DNA from: Rhynchonema sp. JSB1_4
Taxonomy: Eukaryota; Nematoda; Chromadorea; Monhysterida; Xyalidae
Reading direction: 5' to 3'
Assembly (NCBI GenBank): GCA_030248065.1
Contig: JASAMV010007979.1
Location: 31,538-95,537 of the forward strand
DNA: 64,000 nt
The notes under the pieces were generated by a model that was given only the letters and a program-made list of their open reading frames with translations, was not told the origin of the DNA and ran no database searches. The stretch's first letter is position 1; every line of letters begins with the position of its first letter. Below, piece by piece: positions 60,641 through 64,000 of this stretch. Position numbers and translations under genes: made by a program.

Positions 60641-60919
60641 GTGGCTGGGGGGATGGGGGATTCCCCCCTAAGGGGTATCTATCTCGAGTCAACCCTTAGG
60701 GGGGATGGGGGAGGGCATCTATCTCGAGCCGACCCCAAGGGTACCTCTTATGCTTTTCAAAGGCAAAAATAAGTGTTTTTCGACCTCCTGAACCCCTCAC
60801 CCAAAAATGCCCATTTTAGGCCAATTTTCGGTAAAAATTTCAAAAAGTACCACCCATACGGGTATCTTAGGTAGCCTCTGGGGGATATCTCGAGTAACTG
60901 CGAAACCTTCCCCCTTGCG

Positions 60920-61297
60920 CAGTGTAGTTCCTGGGGGAAGGGGTCCCCCTCGGGTACTCTATCTCCCCCTCAGGTGGTACACTATCCCCCTATTCCCCCT
61001 CCGGGTACACTATCTCCCCCAATTTTTGCCTAAAATGGGCATTTTAGGCCAAAATGGGCATTTTTAGGCCCAAAATGTGTAATTTTTAGGTCAATGTTGT
61101 CAAAAGTCGCCAAAATACCCTTTTTATGAACAATTTTTTCCAAAAAGGGGCAAAAATAGGTCAAATTTTCCACCTCAAAAAGTGACTTTTTCGTGAATTT
61201 GGGCCCTCCCCCCTTCCCCCCCTCGGGGGTACACTATCTCCCCCTCCGAAAAAACGAGGGGTCCGCTATCTCCCCCTCCGGACCAGGAACTACACTG
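60920..61297. mobile_element. CAGTGTAGTTCCTGG hAT-type MITE
   Basis: A 378-bp element with ends CAGTGTAGTTCCTGG and CCAGGAACTACACTG. Flanks CCCCTTGCG and CCCCTTGGG are nearly the same, so the target duplication is slightly decayed. It provides the empty-site control for the nested insertion at 10061. Confidence 0.82.
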
Positions 61298-61868
61298 CCC
61301 CTTGGGTATCTTCTTGGTAGTCGCCAAAATACCTTTTTTGTGAAGATTTTTTCCAAAAAGAGGCAAAAAATGGGTCAAATTTTCAACCTCAGAAAGTGAC
61401 TTTTTCCTGAATTTGGGTCTTCCCCCCTTCAGGCTCAGGCCAAACCTTGAGCCAACCCGTGCCTTCTATCGCGAAATCGAAAATTCGCGTTTTCTCCATG
61501 TCAAGGCAACTGGACTAGCTTTTCCCAACATGCGTTGGGTGGATGAAAAATTAGTGTTTTTATTATGAGTGGAATCTGGAATGGAATCGCGTGAAAGCGT
61601 GAGCGCGCCCATTTTGAGCATTTTGAGATAAAAAAAGCACCGATTATAAACTAATTTAGGCCATTTTGGTCAAAAATAGGTACTTTAGGGGCAATTTTAG
61701 GAATTCTCCGAGGACGAAAACACCAATTTTTGCCTTTGGAAAGGATAAATTTACTGACTCGAAATATCCTTTGAGGTCGGCTCGAGATGGTGGATACTCT
61801 TTCCCAGTGGTGCAGCCACCCAGGCGGAGAGGCAACCTGCTGCACCACCAAAAATGTGGGGCGGCAAC

Positions 61869-62249
61869 CAGTGTAGTGGCAGGCAAATGGTTGCAAGGTA
61901 CCCTTGGGGGGATGGATCCAGATGGTTGCAAGGTACCCCTACCCAGCCTCCGGAAGGTTACAAGGTACCCCTGAGGTCCGAAAAAAGGGTGTTTTTTTGC
62001 ATGCATTATACTGCAAATTTGGCCGAAAAATTGGTACTTTTTGCATTTTGGCCGAAAATTTGCCTAAAATACCTATTATATGGAGGTTTGCGCGCGATTT
62101 TTGGGGTTCTGAGGTCGAAAAACACCCATTTTTGCCTATAAAAACCATATATTGATGGTTGCAAGGTACCTACCCTTCCCCCCATCCCCCAAGGGGTGGT
62201 TGCAAGGTACCTACTCCTTAGGGGGGAATCCCCCCCAGCCACTACACTG
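61869..62249. mobile_element. CAGTGTAGTGGC hAT-type MITE, intact and nested
   Basis: A 381-bp element with ends CAGTGTAGTGGC and GCCACTACACTG. It has a perfect 8-bp duplication GCGGCAAC (61861-61868 and 62250-62257). It sits inside an older element of the CAGTGGTGCAGCCACCCAGG type that begins near 61807 and resumes at 62258. The interior holds GGTTGCAAGGTACCC units. Confidence 0.88.
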
Positions 62250-62489
62250 GCGGCAACTACCTACCGTACCGGCCGAGCTTGACGAGTACTAAATTTTTAA
62301 GTCTAAATACTGATGAAAATGAACTCTTAAAACGCTAATTTCGCGCGTAGCGCGCGATGTTTCGCCTATTTGAAGTAAAAAAGACCGATTTGATACTTTT
62401 TTGGGCCAAAAACACGTTTCGGGTCCCAATCTATCGTCAACACCGGTACAAAAACCAACCGGTTTCGGCAGTCGCTGCCATATCAATAA

Positions 62490-62715
62490 ATTAACGGTTG
62501 TGTGTCTTTGGTTGTTTTCGAATTATTGTTGATCGCCTCGCCGGTCAGCACCAGCAGAAATTGCAGTTTGTCATCAAGTTCAAAGCAGCTCAGCAGTTCG
62601 TAAACGCCCTGAAAGCGAAACTTCAAAAATGCAAGAAAACCCGGTTTTGTCTTTTTCAGCGCTGATAAGAAGATCTGACTACCGACCGTTCCGTTGGTTC
62701 GTTCTATGGTCCCTA
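62490..62715 (-). CDS. Possible terminal coding exon(s) of an unknown gene
   Basis: After a TTTCAG acceptor near 62609 an open frame reads GVYELLSCFELDDKLQFLLV and ends at a stop near 62490. Upstream at 62640-62715 another open stretch (IERTNGTVGSQIFLSALKK) could be a further exon or part of one. The amphipathic, leucine-rich helix pattern looks protein-like. It could be the 3' end of a gene extending right, or an upstream exon unrelated to UBE2O. I do not recognise the family. Confidence 0.3.
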
Positions 62716-62818
62716 TCCCTAAAATAGAAGACAAGTTGTTTTCCAGTTTTCACTGGCTCATTAAGCCAAGAAGAATTGAAAATCCAGCCAGTAGATTTTG
62801 GCAAATGAGCGAGTTATG

Positions 62819-63000
62819 CAGTGTTGGAGGTGCTCTGGAGGGGGGATACGGATACCTACTGTACCGGGCTCGGAGAGGGGGATTCATACTGTACCAGAGC
62901 CGATGGCCTAGGGGGGTTTGGGAGGGGGGTTGGGCGTTTATTATGTGTGGAATCGTGTGAAAACGTAGTACTTGCGCGCGTAGCGATAATATCTGAGATA
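62819..63000. mobile_element. CAGTGTTGGAGGT-family MITE, right end lost
   Basis: Starts CAGTGTTGGAGGTGCTCTGG, then ACCTACTGTACCGGG units, and ends in GCGCGCGTAGCG, the left half of the central palindrome of the family bounded at 9480-9944. The right half is absent. Confidence 0.65.
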
Positions 63001-63219
63001 ATATCTCAAATATCAAATTGTGTTCACGTTCAGGTCTCGTTTCAGGCTTTAAATTTGGCGTGGACATGAGAAATGTGCACAGGTTTTCCTGGCTGGGGCC
63101 TAAGCCTAAGCCTACACGCCTGAATCGAAGCCTGAGCCAAAAGTTGATCGAAAGAGAAATCCAGATTCCGTTTACCGTAAAAACCTAAATACAGAGCCCC
63201 CCGTAGTAATATAGCCCCC

Positions 63220-63968
63220 CAGTGATGTGGTTGGGGGGTATGGGGGGGGTATAAGTATTACCCCCAACCAGTGTAGTTCCTGGGGGGAGGGGGGTCCCCC
63301 CCCTCGGGTACACTATCTCCCCCTCAGGTGGTACACTATCCCCCTATCTCCCCCTCCGGGTACACTATCTCCCCCAATTTTTGCCTAAAATAGGCATTTT
63401 TAGGCCAAAAATGAGTGATTTTCAGGTCAATGTTCTCAAAAGGCGCCAAAATACCCTTTTTCTGAAGAATTTTTTCCAAAAAGGGGCAAAAATAGGTCAA
63501 ATTTTCTACCTCAAAAAGTGACTTTTTCCTCAATTTGGGTCTTCCCCCCTCGGTGGTACACTATCTCCCCCTCCGAAAAAAACGGAGGGTCCGCTATCTC
63601 GCCCTCCGTACCAGGAACTACACTGCCCCCAACTGCTAGGTAGCTTTCTTGCTCCGAAACCCAAACCCCCCCAAACTGGCTAGCTAGCTTTCTTGCTCCG
63701 GTCACCAAGTAAAAAAAGTGTTGATTTTAGTGCCAAAATGACCATTTTATGGGCCAAAATGGTCAAATTCGTTCAAATTTTCTCACACGTGCACAAAAAT
63801 ACGCATTTTAAGGCTTATTTTAGCATAATTTCGACCAATTTTTATACCCCTGTTTTTGACTTCTGGACCAATACCCCCCAAATCGGGGTACCCGGCTAGC
63901 TAGCTAGCTTTCTTGCGCCGGACCCCTCCAGCTAGCTAGCTTTCTTGCTCGGACCAACTACATCACTG
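63220..63968. mobile_element. CAGTGATGTGGTTGG hAT-like MITE, second level of nest
   Basis: Ends CAGTGATGTGGTTGG and CCAACTACATCACTG. The 8-bp flanks TAGCCCCC and GCCTCCCC are only partly alike, so the target duplication is unproven. The interior has repeated AGCTAGCTTTCTTGCTCCGG units near its right end and is interrupted by the element at 63269-63625. Confidence 0.65.
63269..63625. mobile_element. CAGTGTAGTTCCTGG hAT-type MITE, intact, third level of nest
   Basis: A 357-bp element with ends CAGTGTAGTTCCTGG and CCAGGAACTACACTG. The 8-bp duplication CCCCCAAC is perfect (63261-63268 and 63626-63633). It shares its interior with 60920-61297 and with the outer part of 9969-10856. Confidence 0.9.
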
Positions 63969-64000
63969 GCCTCCCCCAAAAAAGGGGTTAGTGAATTAAT

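Larger units (their letters stand above)
63175..64000. mobile_element. CCGTAAAAACCTAAATA MITE, copy 3, hosting nested elements, cut by window end
   Basis: Begins CCGTAAAAACCTAAATA after TA (63173-63174). It is interrupted at 63220 and resumes after 63968 with the family phrase GGGGTTAGTGAATTAAT, which runs off the window. The remainder of this copy is outside. Confidence 0.7.

Noticed and set aside
1..64000. tRNA, rRNA, CRISPR or prokaryotic operon features
   Set aside because: No cloverleaf, rRNA core or CRISPR pattern was seen by eye. The spliceosomal gene structure excludes a prokaryotic source. A tRNA scan was not run.

Overview
This window is eukaryotic nuclear DNA from an animal. Its genes are split into many short exons (about 50-750 bp) by introns with GT..AG borders, commonly GTTAGT, GTTGGT or GTAAGT donors and TTTCAG or TTGCAG acceptors. 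The recognisable proteins belong to metazoan families: PLK4-like kinase, TBCK, a two-pore potassium channel and UBE2O. Degenerate TTAGGC-type arrays (the nematode telomere unit) near 6.95 kb and 63.1 kb hint at a nematode or nematode-like invertebrate. That is an inference, and I cannot name a species.

Layout. 1-1,650 (-): 5' part of a PLK4/SAK-like kinase, running off the left edge. About 1.8-10.9 kb: a repeat-packed region of short non-autonomous transposons, several with exact target-site duplications. 11.0-17.8 kb (+): a winged-helix-like plus nucleoside-phosphorylase (PNP_UDP) protein. 19.4-27.4 kb (+): TBCK (pseudokinase, TBC, rhodanese). 27.4-28.5 kb: two palindromic elements between convergent genes. 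29.0-31.5 kb (-): a two-pore K+ channel. 31.9-34.4 kb: three inverted-repeat elements, one Harbinger-like. 35.6-48.6 kb (-): a 30-exon gene whose exon phases close exactly to give a predicted 1,886-residue protein. It has an HP1-like chromodomain, acidic repeats, five C2H2/U1-like zinc fingers and an RS domain. 50.4-60.0 kb (-): UBE2O, lacking only its extreme N-terminus. 60.0-64.0 kb: another repeat nest.

Transposon landscape. At least six MITE families can be bounded from sequence alone. Four families with CAGTG-type ends show perfect 8-bp target duplications (7690-8100, 9480-9944, 9969-10856, 61869-62249, 63269-63625), as does a TAGGGTTAGAG-ended family (46670-47088). This is the signature of hAT elements. 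Others use TA or TTA/TAA targets. Elements are nested up to three deep, so their order of insertion can be read.

The genes do not form one pathway. The most unusual object is the chromodomain/zinc-finger/RS protein. Exon structures were derived by hand from splice sites and phase bookkeeping, and none has been checked against transcripts.
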